DNA of 64,000 nt from Paralvinella palmiformis. Its lineage: Eukaryota > Annelida > Polychaeta > Terebellida > Alvinellidae. Location: the NCBI GenBank assembly GCA_025642065.1, contig JAODUP010000012.1, positions 83,501 to 147,500 of the forward strand. The letters run 5' to 3'. The position numbers were made by a program, and so were the translations under genes. The first letter of the stretch is position 1; the number at the start of each line of letters is the position of its first letter. Of this stretch, positions 49,201 to 61,580 are shown in pieces. The notes under the pieces are model-generated. The model had not been told where the DNA came from. It saw nothing but the letters and a program-made list of their open reading frames with translations, and did not search any database.

Positions 49201-49870
49201 TGAGCCGGTAGGTACATTCCACTTAGGTGTATAGCCTTGGTAGACAGGTATCAGTGGGTACGAGGCGGCGAGTAGCATTGTATAGTCCGCTGTGTTGTCA
49301 GTTTGAAGCCTCAGTGTGTGTGTGTGTGAGGTTGACAGCATGTGGCCGTGCTGCTCTCACGCAGTAACAATGTACTAACAACCAACACCAACACATGAAG
49401 TCAAATCATCAGGTCACCTACCATAGTTCTCCCATTATTCTGCCCCAAGGGTCGTCTCTAAGCAGAATGAATGGGCGCGCCTTATTGAACGTAGCACATT
49501 AGAGCATAGAAAATGTCCAAGAAAACACACACACACACACACACAGAGCCAGAGGTGACAGTTTAAATGTGACCATTTTGTCAGACTTTCATACCACCAG
49601 CTGTATGACTCTATGTGACTACAGTGCTAAAGGAGGCAATTAGCAAACAACAATCACACATATGGCTTGACAAAATCACAACAGTTACCATGGTGACACA
49701 ACTGGAGTTTATCCACATTAATAGGCGTTAACAGCCAACATCCCCCCTCCTCCCCCATACGAAACCCCACACCCAACCCTAAAAACATTCGCCCATTTTA
49801 AGGTTTTTCCAGAGTAGACTGGGTGTGTATGAACTTTATTAAACCAAACACTATATCTATCAATCCTGAG

Positions 49871-50001
49871 TTTGTATCTGATAGCAACAGAAAACACCCA
49901 CATGATAGTTTACTTCAGTAAATAAAGCCATTTCTCTGGATTTAGCTTTTTAGTTGTCAAAATATTTGTATCTGATAGCAACAGAAAACACCCACATGAT
50001 A
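49871..50001. repeat. 37-bp direct duplication, 94 bp apart
   Basis: The 37 bases from TTTGTATCTGATAGCAACAG at 49871-49907 recur exactly at 49965-50001. Confidence 0.95.
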
Positions 50002-51026
50002 AAACACCCGTTTTTGCTTAATAAAATAACATGAAAAATGTCAGCAATTGCAAATAAATTCAGCATACTATTAGAATATCATATGATTTGTGGCCTATTT
50101 CTGTCAGTTTTTGATATGCACCAAGTTATGTGTAAATAAATAATTCATTGTAACTTGTGGTTATGAGTCTGATATTTGTGGTCACAGCTATAAAACAATA
50201 AAAATGTTCCCAGGACCATATTAAATATTCTACTCCTATATAAAATATGGTGCCACTGTTCTATGATAGTAACACCAGACAGTTGTATAGATAATTAACT
50301 AGTTTGGTGTTAATTGTCTCTCAATAATTGGTGGTTGTGTGTAGTATTATGTCCAGTATTAGCAAGGCCAGTAATTGTCTTTACTGGGTCTAACTAAAAG
50401 CTAGTAACTAGCTGATAAGCTCTTAATGATTTGTATTCCACGCACACACACACACCCGCGTCCCCACTGAGAGAGCAGGCAGATTCAGCTGTGAAAGCAA
50501 TATGCTTCATATTCATATGACAGTTAAAAGCCGAGATGCAAGAATACATCCATTGCATGTTTTCTAAATGACCTAAGATAAGGACATCTAACATCTCATG
50601 TAGTGTCTATAATAATATTAATAATGGTAATAATAATAATAATACCATCGACATAAACATATTTACATAACTATGTTAGGTTTTGTGTTTCACCAGAATT
50701 GTTTAGTTTTTTCTTCTTCACTAAAACACTCTCTACAAGTGTGTGTTATCATGGTCCATGTGTGTACATTTTATATTATTATTGTCATCCTTATTATAAT
50801 TATTAATGTTGTTGTTATTGAAGGCTGTCATAAAATCACAGTTCAGGACTTTTACAAACATATTCCTTACATACATAAAACAGTGATGTTAACAAGACAG
50901 GTTTCCCGCAGCTTGCTTTTGCAACAACTTGTCATCTATGTTTGACGTTTTGGTATATATGTTTATGGTTATAATGCTCAAATATTTGATAATTGACAAT
51001 TCCTGATAGCAATTAGATACACACCC

Positions 51027-51085
51027 ATAGGTCATTATTTGCATATCTTACAATATTATAGGTTATTATTTGTATATCCTACAAT
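51027..51085. repeat. 31-bp tandem duplication, diverged
   Basis: ATAGGTCATTATTTGCATAT at 51027 recurs with a few changes at 51058 (TTATTTGTATAT). The first copy holds an inverted POU octamer ATTTGCAT. Confidence 0.75.
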
Positions 51086-51737
51086 CACTCTGACACTTGT
51101 ACTCAGTAACAGTTTCCCAATATAACACCTCAAACAAAACGTTGACTAATTGTTCGTATCGAATTTACTCAAAAATACTGAACAATGATCGGCGTCTCTG
51201 AAATTTTCCCCAATAAAATCCTATTTATTTTTCTATTTTCCAATAACACAAATGTCATGTGCACATAATAATATCATCATCTGTTGTTTATTTATCTACC
51301 GGATAGAGAGAGAGATCTAGATTAGATAATGACGTGCTACCATTGTTCCACGCGAACAAAGGCTACTTCCGGTTGGTCATCAGAAGGTCACACTCCTCCT
51401 GTCCAATCACAGGTATAGCTCCGGGGCAATACTTCTGACCACAATTATAATTTACTCACCTCAGCTCATTATTGCCAAATTGTTATCTGGACATACCTCC
51501 GTAGCCATCTGGCAGGTTATATCTATTGGTTCATTTGAATAACTATAAAGGCATGTGTCTCCAAGGGTCAGAGTTTACCCAGCATCGTCGCCCCACATCG
51601 ATGGCAAGTGTTTCAAACTGGCTAAATTAATAGAAACCCCACAGTATTTAATTGACTAAACGTTAGACGACGACGTCTCCTGCCAACTTAAGGCTAGGTC
51701 ACGAAAGTGTGGGCTCCAATTGACTTAACTAGCCACC

Positions 51738-52148
51738 ATGGGAAATAGGGCACAGGAAGCTAAACATATTACAGGAAATGAGTTTCATACGGAAACTCAA
51801 GGAATACAGCATATAGGTTGTAGACCTATTGTATTACGTATATTAAGAAAATATGTGGGGAAAGGCGGGGGGTGTGAAACCGGTTGTTTGAAGACTTCAC
51901 CGGAATCCATTGACACTCTACAGACTGTTGTATACCACTCCATTTTCATCTATGTCTCACTAATTACATTTACCTTGTCGTGTAATGATGTTAATGACCG
52001 AGGGAAAAACGTCATATTTTCTCACATCTTCACGACAATATATTATGCGTCCACGGCAATGACGACGTCATGTGACAATCCCATTACCGTCGTTAACGAC
52101 GCTAACTTAGAACGTCCGTCGCCGCCATTTCAGAGACAAAGCGTGTAA
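51738..52148 (+). CDS. unrecognised 136-residue open frame
   Basis: ATG in a perfect vertebrate-type context (GCCACCATGG), stop TAA at 52146-52148. The product is not recognised and has no signal peptide at its start, but one hydrophobic patch (IFIYVSLITFTLSC, about residues 69-82). Composition is ordinary. A frame of this length can arise by chance in 32 kb, and no exon partners are seen. Could be a lone first exon or noise. Confidence 0.2.
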   Translation: MGNRAQEAKHITGNEFHTETQGIQHIGCRPIVLRILRKYVGKGGGCETGCLKTSPESIDTLQTVVYHSIFIYVSLITFTLSCNDVNDRGKNVIFSHIFTTIYYASTAMTTSCDNPITVVNDANLERPSPPFQRQSV

Positions 52149-52238
52149 CAAATCTTTGACGACGTAATTACTTTAACAGGCCGTCACTAATAATAGAATT
52201 ATAGAACCTATACACGGCCATTATATAATGGTTAACAT

Positions 52239-52290
52239 TATATATATATGTGTGTGTGTGTGTGTGCGCGCGCGCGCACACACACACACA
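52239..52290. repeat. (TA)n(TG)n(CG)n(CA)n self-complementary repeat
   Basis: An uninterrupted alternation of purine and pyrimidine over about 52 bases. The TG block, CG centre (52267-52276) and CA block form an inverted repeat. It is a strong candidate for Z-DNA or cruciform. Confidence 0.9.
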
Positions 52291-52463
52291 GTGAGCCATT
52301 TCTATAACCAGTTTTTAGTATAGCCACGTCTAACTAAATATAACACAAAACAGCAACCATGTGACAACTTCGGAATTTGGTCATCTGGTTCCTCTTACTT
52401 TTTTGACGCTATCAAGTAAAGAAATAACAGGTACTTGGGGAATTATGTAGTTGGTAATCAAAA

Positions 52464-52481
52464 AGTGTAATATATTACACT
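52464..52481. repeat. 18-bp perfect palindrome
   Basis: AGTGTAATATATTACACT reads the same on both strands. It could bind a dimeric factor or be chance. Confidence 0.9.
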
Positions 52482-54305
52482 CCTTGATGGTAATAACTAG
52501 AGGTATGATACCGTATGCCATTTTTTATTTACCAAAGATAGATCATGTGTACTACGTCAAAAAAGGGCCAAAATGGGAAACTTTTTGAGGTTATTATAGA
52601 TATACGTTTTCTTTGACCCAAGAAGGATGTGGATGGCACCACGGAGATGTCATTTGTCACATTTTTGGCGTCGTCTTTTCCTCTTCGAGACATCGGATCG
52701 TATCTAAACTATCTCGTACAATTCTATTCCATTGCCTACGTTTACCATCCTATAATGCTTAGTTAGTTACTACCATATCCTTATCAATTAGAATATAGGT
52801 GTTGTGCCTGTAGCCAAAACGTATCTGGATCACATCAATACATGTGTACTGGTTTCAACTTCCCACGTCGGTAATTGTCTGTTCCGGACTGACTAGATCT
52901 GCGTAATAAATTTAGATTTTTAAAAAAGCACTGAAAATAAATTATATATGTTACAAAACTGAAGCTCTGTCCTGTACAGTGGTAATGAGCCTAACAGGTG
53001 AAAGACTGAAGTCATACAATAACAACAACAGATTTTAGCAACAAATCGGATTTAAACCCAATGCCCAATTGACTTGTTCGAACGACGAACGCTAACTATC
53101 GAGGGTACGATATTAAAAAATTCCGAAAGGATCACGAACCCACGAAATATCGGCTCGCAAAAGTTATCCATCTCGAGAACAGTCGCAGACCGTAGTCTAG
53201 ATCTAATGAAAGACCGAACTGTCAACATACATAAATGTCATCGAGCTGGTTATAATATCCTATATACTGGCAGCCAACACAATATTACTGCTGATGTTTA
53301 GTTGAAATCTGTCCTATGAGGCATTGTTATTGAATTTAGTTGAGCGATAATCAAAGGCAATCGTTTCTCAAAGAGCCGATGTGTACCAGTAATAGACAGC
53401 TATCAAGGACAATCACCCTCAACTAAACCATCCTGGTCAACATTAGTTATAAAAGCTATTCTGAACATTTAACACTGGAAGGCCTGGCTCGAGTAGTATC
53501 AGCTACACACAGGTACACACAGGTAAATAACTATTCAATGGTAAGTAATATTTACACAGACAGGAAAGCCTCCCTTGAGTCAGCGTGAATAGAAACATAT
53601 CACCCCTTGGAATTAGTCACTACAATAAGAAAATAATCTCAATATTTAAGGCAAATATGAAAATATTACTAAACTGACTTAACTTAAAATTAGTATGTAT
53701 GTGTCGTTTTACGCGAGGGGGATTAATCCAGCACACAAAGCCAACACAGGCATACAAAGCCAACACACACACACGAACAAAGTCAACACACACACACAGT
53801 CACCTGCGTTCAACATCCTACCGACAAACCAGGTCTACCACTTTACATCAAAGTAAGCTCACCTCAGTATAATTATAGAGCTTCTTCATCAAGTATTCAA
53901 ATCCATTGTCCACATAATATCTCCACCAGGCTATAGCCAGCATGTTATCCTATTTGCCACACAAACACACAGGTTCCGCATAACCGAGTGTGCTGCTGCG
54001 ATCGCCTATATCTATCCCCAGTAAATCATAGATCACTAACACCGTGTACTGTCCGAGACTGAATGTGCCATTTGACTGAAGGCAGCCCATAAACAGAGTA
54101 GACTCGCACACATTGTGTATAAACTGTATATCAAGACGTCTTCACTGATATAGTCCACCCTGTTAAGCACTTGCTTGCTAAGCTCTGACTGCTGACTATA
54201 TGAATGTGTTGATATTGGTCCTGTATTTGTCCGGTAGGATCTAAGTGGGGGTGTCTTTAGGGCAGTGAGGGGGGGTCTTTGTATTCTGGGTAGAATGGGA
54301 GTCTG

Positions 54306-54337
<32 letters not shown>

Positions 54338-55492
54338 TAAATGGCCGACAGGGGGATGTCTTCTGCTTGAGGTTGATATCAGCATAAGGAGAGGCTATCA
54401 TTAGAGGGAGGTTCCCCGTTGGTCCGCGTGGCCAGTTGATTGACAGGTGTAGTGTACCCATAGGGCACACAAGCTGTGATGATATAACAAATGAGGATGT
54501 TTATGTGTTATCAGTGACCTGCATGCAATCTGCCATCTATATATATTGGCCATCCTGATATGGGCTAGCCAACATTACTGATAAAGCTGATAACAAATTG
54601 GTCTACTAATTAATATCCGCCCCTCTGATGGAATAAAGAACACTCCCCCGTCCGGCTTACCCAGTCTCCGGTTCATTCCCCCCCCCCTCTCCAACCAGAA
54701 GCACTCAAGGTAGAAGACATTTGTTAATGATAACAAGTCTGTTATAATTTTTATCAATCCTTACGCAGCAGCTAGTCATTTGGACATCAGCAATTAGTAA
54801 TTTCCTCCTCCATCACCGACTGAGTGTGGCAAAAAATCCGCCTTTATGGCACACACGTCTAACGGATGAGGAATCTGGCACCAAACGTGCATACCATTCC
54901 TCAACGTAGAATCAACTACATCAGTTATGTAACAACGTATTTATGCCAAAAACTAAACGTCAAGCAATGTAGACCTTTATACATCTTCATTCCAGACATG
55001 AAACGAAACACATCAACACACAAACACACCCTACGGGAGAGATATATTTTTCACATTTGAGTACTGATTCCTGAATTTATAAATCAACACCAAGTCTCCT
55101 TAGTAACAAGCCGTTGCTTATACCAAGTGACAAAACCAGGCCATCTCTTCAACCTAAACACTGCCTCCATAAAAGCTTAGCCTACATATAACAGCCCTTG
55201 TGTATACATTTCCTTTGATTACAGTATCTGTGTGTCTTTCATGAAATCAGCCATAAACACTATGACCCAGGTTCCATTAATAGCACTTTACTCAGTCAAA
55301 TCTGATAACAGCTTGTTAGCAAACAGCCTAGATACTTAACCAGATGCTTGACCGTGTCAGGTTTATTATATAATGTAGAGATTCCAGTTTATGTTGAACA
55401 CCTGAAGATGACCTAAAACATGTTTGTTTTATGAGAACTTTACACTCTAGGGCACTCAGTTTTAAGTTTCCAGTGGGTCAACCTGCCTGCAG

Positions 55493-55494
<2 letters not shown>

Positions 55495-55529
<35 letters not shown>

Positions 55530-55560
55530 GAGAATGTGTGTCCGCGCGCGCGCGCACGCG
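55495..55560. repeat. (CA)n and (CG)n microsatellites
   Basis: About 15 CA units (55495-55525), then CGCGCGCGCG and ACGCGTG near 55544-55560. Confidence 0.85.
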
Positions 55561-56514
55561 TGTCTGTCACAAAAAAGAGTTTTACAAACCAAAACTAGTT
55601 TAGTTATCTGCTTTAAGACCACTATCAGCACTTTCTGTTGCCTCTTTCAGTGGAAGTAATTGTATATAAATGTTATTATATCCATTGAAATACGTTTTGT
55701 TCCCTTTTGAAGTTGTTTTCACTTAAGTAAAAATATCTCAAACTTCATTAACATCATCAAAACATGTACACGGCCTTTTATATATGTAACAAGACACACG
55801 TTCACAAGCAGAAAAATACAGCTTATCAGTGGGTTGGTTGACTTGTCTGAAATTATACACCAGGCATAAAAATAAATTTGGCCTGTGTGCCACAAACTGA
55901 TGAGTCACCCAGACATAATAACCATGTATCGGTTTATGAATCTATATAACAGATTTGTGGATCCATAGATTTTTATGGATGGACAATAACACACACACGC
56001 ACACGCATGCACACACGCACACACCAAACTCCTATAACATTATTACTTCCATTGATGATGAGTGGCCAATGTCTCCTCCCACCGAAGCTGACATAACTCT
56101 GACGCCAGCCATCCCGCTGTAGCGGCAAATCTGACATAACCTGCTCTAAATTCATCCTCAATATATGCCACGGCACTCTCCAAGCTTCCACTCCAATATC
56201 TGAAGGTAAACAGACCAGCCACGGTGAAGACCACGGCCAGCAAACATCAGCTCGGCTTCGGATCCTTAATTTAGCCTATCTCGCCATTACAAAGCTGACA
56301 GATTATGTATGATAAGCACACAGCGAAGTGTCTCGGCTTATTTACTCCCAGCCTAGCTTATATAATGTGGCCATGGGATAATCTAATGTGAAAAAAGCAC
56401 AGACGCATTAGATCGGTGGACAAAACTAGAATCAACAAAAACTGATGATTTATTAGTCGTACAGGAACACTAAGTGACTAATGGGAAGGCTAAACAACTA
56501 CAGTTTTAGCCACG

Positions 56515-56550
<36 letters not shown>

Positions 56551-57562
56551 ACGCTCGCACATACACACCATTTAAGGCTTAAATGTAGATATTACAGTAA
56601 TCAACTGTCCAGGTGTGGTGACTAGAAGTTTTGAATACCTGTGCCAGTGCCTTTTCGCCCACTGTTAAAACGCGCACACATAGGGAAGGGGAACGTGCGG
56701 GTGGAGAATATAGTTATCACCCAGTTGTACCCATTTTGTTCGCCCTTCATCCCACCAGTATAAGAAGCGGCCATTAAGTGAAATATTTCAATAAATGTTT
56801 CAAGTGGCTCGAAACGTTCACACGCCATTAATCGAGAACCGACACGAGGACGCGCACTACACGTCCGCCTCAGTGGACAAAATGACTGATCTAATGGCCG
56901 GTGACAAGTTTCTGGGCTCGTATAAGTGTACTTTCGAGACGCATAACACCAACTAGACCCATCAGCCATGAAAAGAGAAGCCAACGCCATCTGACATTTG
57001 ATCCGGTTTAATTTCCTCCCGGAGCAGACTCAGCAGACGGCGCCCCCTACTCGGGCAGCTTCAGACGCACTTATATAATGATGCCCGTTCAATCAGAATG
57101 ATGAAAACTGTCCGCTGGACACACTGAGTACGCTCCTCCATTCATGGAACCAGTCGCCTGGCCTCTAGCTAAACTGGACAGCAAAACTGGGGGTGGATAG
57201 GGGAGGCGTAAGTTGTGATCCCGGTCAAAAACGGTGAACGTTCGTGGAAGTTTCAATGGATTGGGTAATGGCAAGGATCAAATCGACCACTTACCCTTAC
57301 TGTTTATTGTAGTTTAACTTACCATGTCAACACACGGTGATAGAGACTTTTAACAGTTCTTGCTCGATCCACATTACAACTAGGAACGCCGTGATGTGAT
57401 CTGAAATGTCACGGATTCGATCTCTGGCCTCTCTACCGGAGACTTTACACTTATCGGTCTGAACGGTCGTCTCTCGGAACACTTTCCCTGATGAACTGCC
57501 CATATGTTGTATTTCTAGGTATCAGTGCCTTTTCAAATAGGGGAACAGAGAGGGAGACACAC

Positions 57563-57569
57563 ACGCATA

Positions 57570-57601
<32 letters not shown>
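57563..57601. repeat. (TA)n microsatellite
   Basis: About 18 TA units. Confidence 0.85.
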
Positions 57602-57912
57602 CTGAACGCGCACGGGTACAGTGTTCAGCATGGGTTGACCTCGTGAACGCTGACGGCTGGTCTTGGTGGCCTAATCCAGAACACTTATTGTTCTGGCACA
57701 CGGCCACTGTCAGCAATGATGTCATTGTTAAGCTCCTAGAAATCAGATCATTTCAAGTGGCAAGTGCATCTGATTGACAAACCTTTCCAGCTGAATGAGA
57801 ACTCTAACCTCGGGATCATCTCTAGGCTCAAGCTGACCAAAGCTGACCAAGTGTGTGTGTGTGTGCACGCGCGTTCTATTGGCCTAAATGGAAAAAGACA
57901 ATTATCTCCCGG

Positions 57913-57913
<1 letters not shown>

Positions 57914-57953
<40 letters not shown>
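57914..57953. repeat. (CA)n(GA)n microsatellite
   Basis: CA units followed by about 14 GA units. Confidence 0.9.
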
Positions 57954-57954
<1 letters not shown>

Positions 57955-58837
57955 TCAATGGGACAAATAGTGGCTGACAAATCAAGAGAGGTAGCCTGGA
58001 AACAGATTATAATATGTACGCGAGTCATTACAGCTAAATCGGAAACATACTTGTAAATATCCTTTACGGCTAAAGACCAGGATCGTCATTTAACGCATTC
58101 TGGCGAAAGCACTTCATCGTATAGTAGCTACCTATTACTATTCATCCATATAACGCAGCACCATCGATGATAACCTGACGAAATCAATCACAACAACATT
58201 CAGTAAGTTTGTATGAGAGGACTTCAGAAGTCACTGCTCAGTACACCGTATGTCACTTCTGTGAACCCGTCACATGGAGTCACGTGGATATCCTAACGGC
58301 AAGTGTTACACAGCGAAAACCAGCGTCGATCAATCGTACCTAAAGAGGATGTACATCTGAACTCCTGCCTCCTCAAATATGCTTTCATTAATCAATGCTC
58401 TAATTTCGGTCAGAAATCGTGCTTGCTGCCGGGCCGGAATTGTAAGTTGACCGGCGGTAAAAACCGTCAAACAGTTGGATCATCGCCTCTAATCTCCCCT
58501 GCTACACCCCCTTCACCCCCCCTAACTCCCAAACAAAAAGAGAGCCACTTTCTATTGAACTAGTCGGGGATACACAGAGCTTAGGTTACACGGCCAGCCA
58601 TCTCTGTTTGGATGAGCGCCGGACTGTCTACAGGATCTGTGATGCGTTCCCCGTTTGTGTGGACAGCTGTCAGTGTGTACAGGCGGATAAGGAAAATCCA
58701 AAAACGAACGTCGGTCGATCTCTGTTCGGTCCATAAAAAGAATTTCTGCTTCCATTCCAAATATTATTGGCTTTCCAAATATTGAGATATTCGATGTTCC
58801 TCAGTAACCAGCGCGTTTATAAATAATATGGTATTGG

Positions 58838-59174
58838 GTGAGTGAGTGAGTGAGTGAGTGAGTGAGTGAGTGAGTGAGTGAGTGAGTGAGTGAGTGAGTG
58901 AGTGAGTGAGTGAGTGAGTGAGTGAGTGAGTGAGTGAGTGAGTGAGTGAGTGAGTGGTGGTGGTGGTGGTGGTGGTGGTGAGGGTGGTGGTGGTGGTGGT
59001 GAGTGAGTGAGTGGTGAGTGGTGGTGGTGGTGAGTGGTGAGTGGTGAGTGGTGGTGGTGGTGAGTGGTGGTGGTGGTGGTGGTGGTGGTGGTGGTGGTGG
59101 TGGTGGTGAGTGGTGGTGGTGGTGAGTGGTGGTGTATGAGTGTTATGAGTGAGTGAGTGAGTGAGTGAGTGAGT
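58838..59174. repeat. (GAGT)n and (GGT)n compound minisatellite
   Basis: About 29 GAGT units (58838-58955) pass into mixed GGT and GAGT blocks to 59174. The minus strand reads as Thr/His/Ser/Leu-rich frames of up to 145 codons, which are artefacts of the repeat. Each GAGT junction recreates GTGAGT, the splice donor consensus. Confidence 0.97.
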
Positions 59175-59381
59175 GGTTTGTTTGGCCTCGACACACGTCA
59201 CACCTGGGACACATGGCTGGAGAGGCGACTCCCTGCGGAAGCATGGAGGTGTGCTATGGGAATGCCATATTAATATGATCTTGAAAACAATGTAGAAAAA
59301 TATAGATGTTAGTTTATATTTTAAAATTGGTCCTGTGTTTACTTATCCATTCTGTAGTTTTTGCAATAAAATACAACGATA

Positions 59382-59416
<35 letters not shown>

Positions 59417-60564
59417 ATCCGTTTAACATTGTCACACTCCAGCGCTAACATTTTTGCCTCTTCCACCAGTAAGCCACATCATCCAAACCCATCCCAGAAA
59501 GAGTTTTCTTTTCAAAGCCTCCCTCCTCGTCATCTTCTCACATTCCACTCAACGTTCATATTTCCCGTACTCCGGGTTCTTTTCTTGTTGACGTTTGGTT
59601 CGTTCGGCAAAAATCGGACGTCGCTATAGATTGGTGGATTTTTCAACGAAAATCGCCTCCTCGATAAACACAACGCTGACTGCTCGTATTTCACTTAGTT
59701 TCCATGAATACTGATTAATTTGTGAGCAAAATATGCCACTGACACGGACTAGGCGTGGAATTACTGGCACGGCACTGAACATAAAGTACAATAAGAGTTA
59801 ATATTTGCCAGCGGAACGCTAGGCTTGATCGGTACAAACACTGTAAACAATTAAAAACATACAGCAAGCAGTCAGAGATGACGAACATAAAGAAAACAGA
59901 ACGAACATCGCAAATGAATCGGTATGGAAGATAGCTGAGTACCAGCTGAGAAACGCTATTTATATCAAGGTTGAAAATGGAGAAAAAACCTGCGCCGAAA
60001 CTTGCAGCACCACTATAGAGTACCATTTGTTTTTATGGTACAGAGGGGGAGGGGGGGAATCTTCCCCAGAACCTAAACGGATGTTTCGAGAAACTATCGG
60101 CATAACAAACACCGTCCTTGTGGTTTGTAAAAATCCGACTGAAATCAGAGATCGACGCTGGAAAGAAAATCGGCGCACGGACCAACAAGGTTTTGCAGTT
60201 TTTTAATCCGATATTCAACGGGAGTCTGCCACCAACTGAAACTTAACCACAGAGTTGTGAATTAATTCTATAAGAAGGGTGGGTATCCCCTGCCGCTGTA
60301 GGGTCAGGTAGTCGCGGACCGACTGAAGAGGACGTTATAGAAGTACATTACTTGGCCAGTTGGTCTCGTTTAGGTAGTGGTTACGAGAGCCAAGCCATTG
60401 GTTAGCACTAATTAGTAGCCGGCGAAAATAACATGCTGCGGTATTGTCTTGGTGATGCTGTGTGTGCTGCCATTGATTTCCTCTCACCGTGATCTCGATA
60501 ATGCCTTTAGTATAAAGTCAGGTAAAACATTTCAGCGGTTTGCCTTTTGGTGAGGAGCCATGCA

Positions 60565-60587
60565 GCTGACGATGAATCATCGTCAGC
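60565..60587. repeat. inverted repeat with 11-bp arms
   Basis: GCTGACGATGA and TCATCGTCAGC are exact reverse complements with one base between. Confidence 0.9.
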
Positions 60588-61512
60588 GCCGTGACCAAGA
60601 TGGGAGGCTCTTGCCAGTTCTTGTTGCCGCACCTTCACCTCGGTTGATTATTAACTTAGGTGAGAGGGGGTGGAAGAAATTTCCTTTCCTTCTCACCTTA
60701 TTATCAACAACTAGACAAAGACCCCGCAGGGTGTGTGAAGTAGTGCATGGTAAAATGGAGTAAGTTTGTGGACATTGATGCAAATAACTGAGCGCTGACG
60801 TAGTACAGTATAGTAATAGTGCACCACAACAGAGCATCATAACACAACATTCGGGGCAACAGAATACAAGAGTACCTCATAGTGAAAGTACTACGAGTTT
60901 ACAAAACAAAGAGTGCGCACGTGCACGTGTGCACACATGCATTGTTTATCGCATAGACCAGCCATCGCTGGCATGATGCAAACCTGTAGCAAGCCCCGCT
61001 GACAGAAAGGAATCCTTGACCAGTACAGAAGCAGGAATATAACAAGGCGGGTTTACACCATATACTTCCTCAGCTAACAGAGAAACAAACACCGACAGCT
61101 AAAATAGGCAACTATCTATAGACACCAAAGCCGATTGCTTGTCAGTGTTTTGTGATAAGATATATTATATAAGAACATACATAACGCCAGCTTAACTAGT
61201 ACTGGACCACCAACGGATTGAACATTCATCTTGTCCTGTGTACAACAACATTACGTTATCAGCAAATCAATTAACTATATATGATTGTTGACTCCTGGTA
61301 GAGGACTGTACTTTCATCAGCGGGTGAAATATAACGGTCATAAATATGTTAAGAAATTGATTCGAGCAACTACTCAGAGGAGTTCGGACCCACCGAGTTA
61401 TCGTCCAAGTTTGAGAAAGGCTATAAATCACAACAACACGGAAAGTCTTAGTCATCCTGCCTCCAGCATAAGTGTATGAATAGGCTAGGTACACACAGAC
61501 AAACACAAACAG

Positions 61513-61515
<3 letters not shown>

Positions 61516-61580
<65 letters not shown>
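61516..61580. repeat. (CA)n(GA)n microsatellite
   Basis: CG/CA units followed by GA units with one GATA interruption. Confidence 0.9.

Larger units (their letters stand above)
44572..51737. other. upstream DNA, no coding exon found
   Basis: Holds (TA)n at 46299-46331, an 18-bp minisatellite (46918-47024), a tRNA-like relic (47905-47965), a minus-strand donor at 48652 within a CpG-richer patch (48653-49200), and a 37-bp duplication (49871/49965). No recognisable protein. Confidence 0.55.
52149..58837. other. upstream DNA, no coding exon found
   Basis: Holds the Z-forming repeat (52239-52290), an 18-bp palindrome (52464-52481), (GT)n at 54307-54338, (CA)n at 55495-55525, (CG/CA)n at 56515-56550, (TA)n at 57563-57601, (CA)n(GA)n at 57914-57953 and two close minus-strand donors (57294 and 57322). 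No recognisable protein. Confidence 0.55.

Noticed and set aside
54036..54470. 144-codon minus-strand frame with a Thr-His run
   Set aside because: Crosses a (GT)n microsatellite and has no recognisable sequence. Unlike teneurin exon 4 there is no phase-matched exon context.
57405..57440. B-box-like CGGATTCGATCTC
   Set aside because: No A box at a usable distance and no stems.
58764..59201. Minus-strand frames of 125-145 codons rich in Thr, His, Ser and Leu
   Set aside because: They are direct translations of the GAGT/GGT minisatellite in several frames, with no splice sites or domain.
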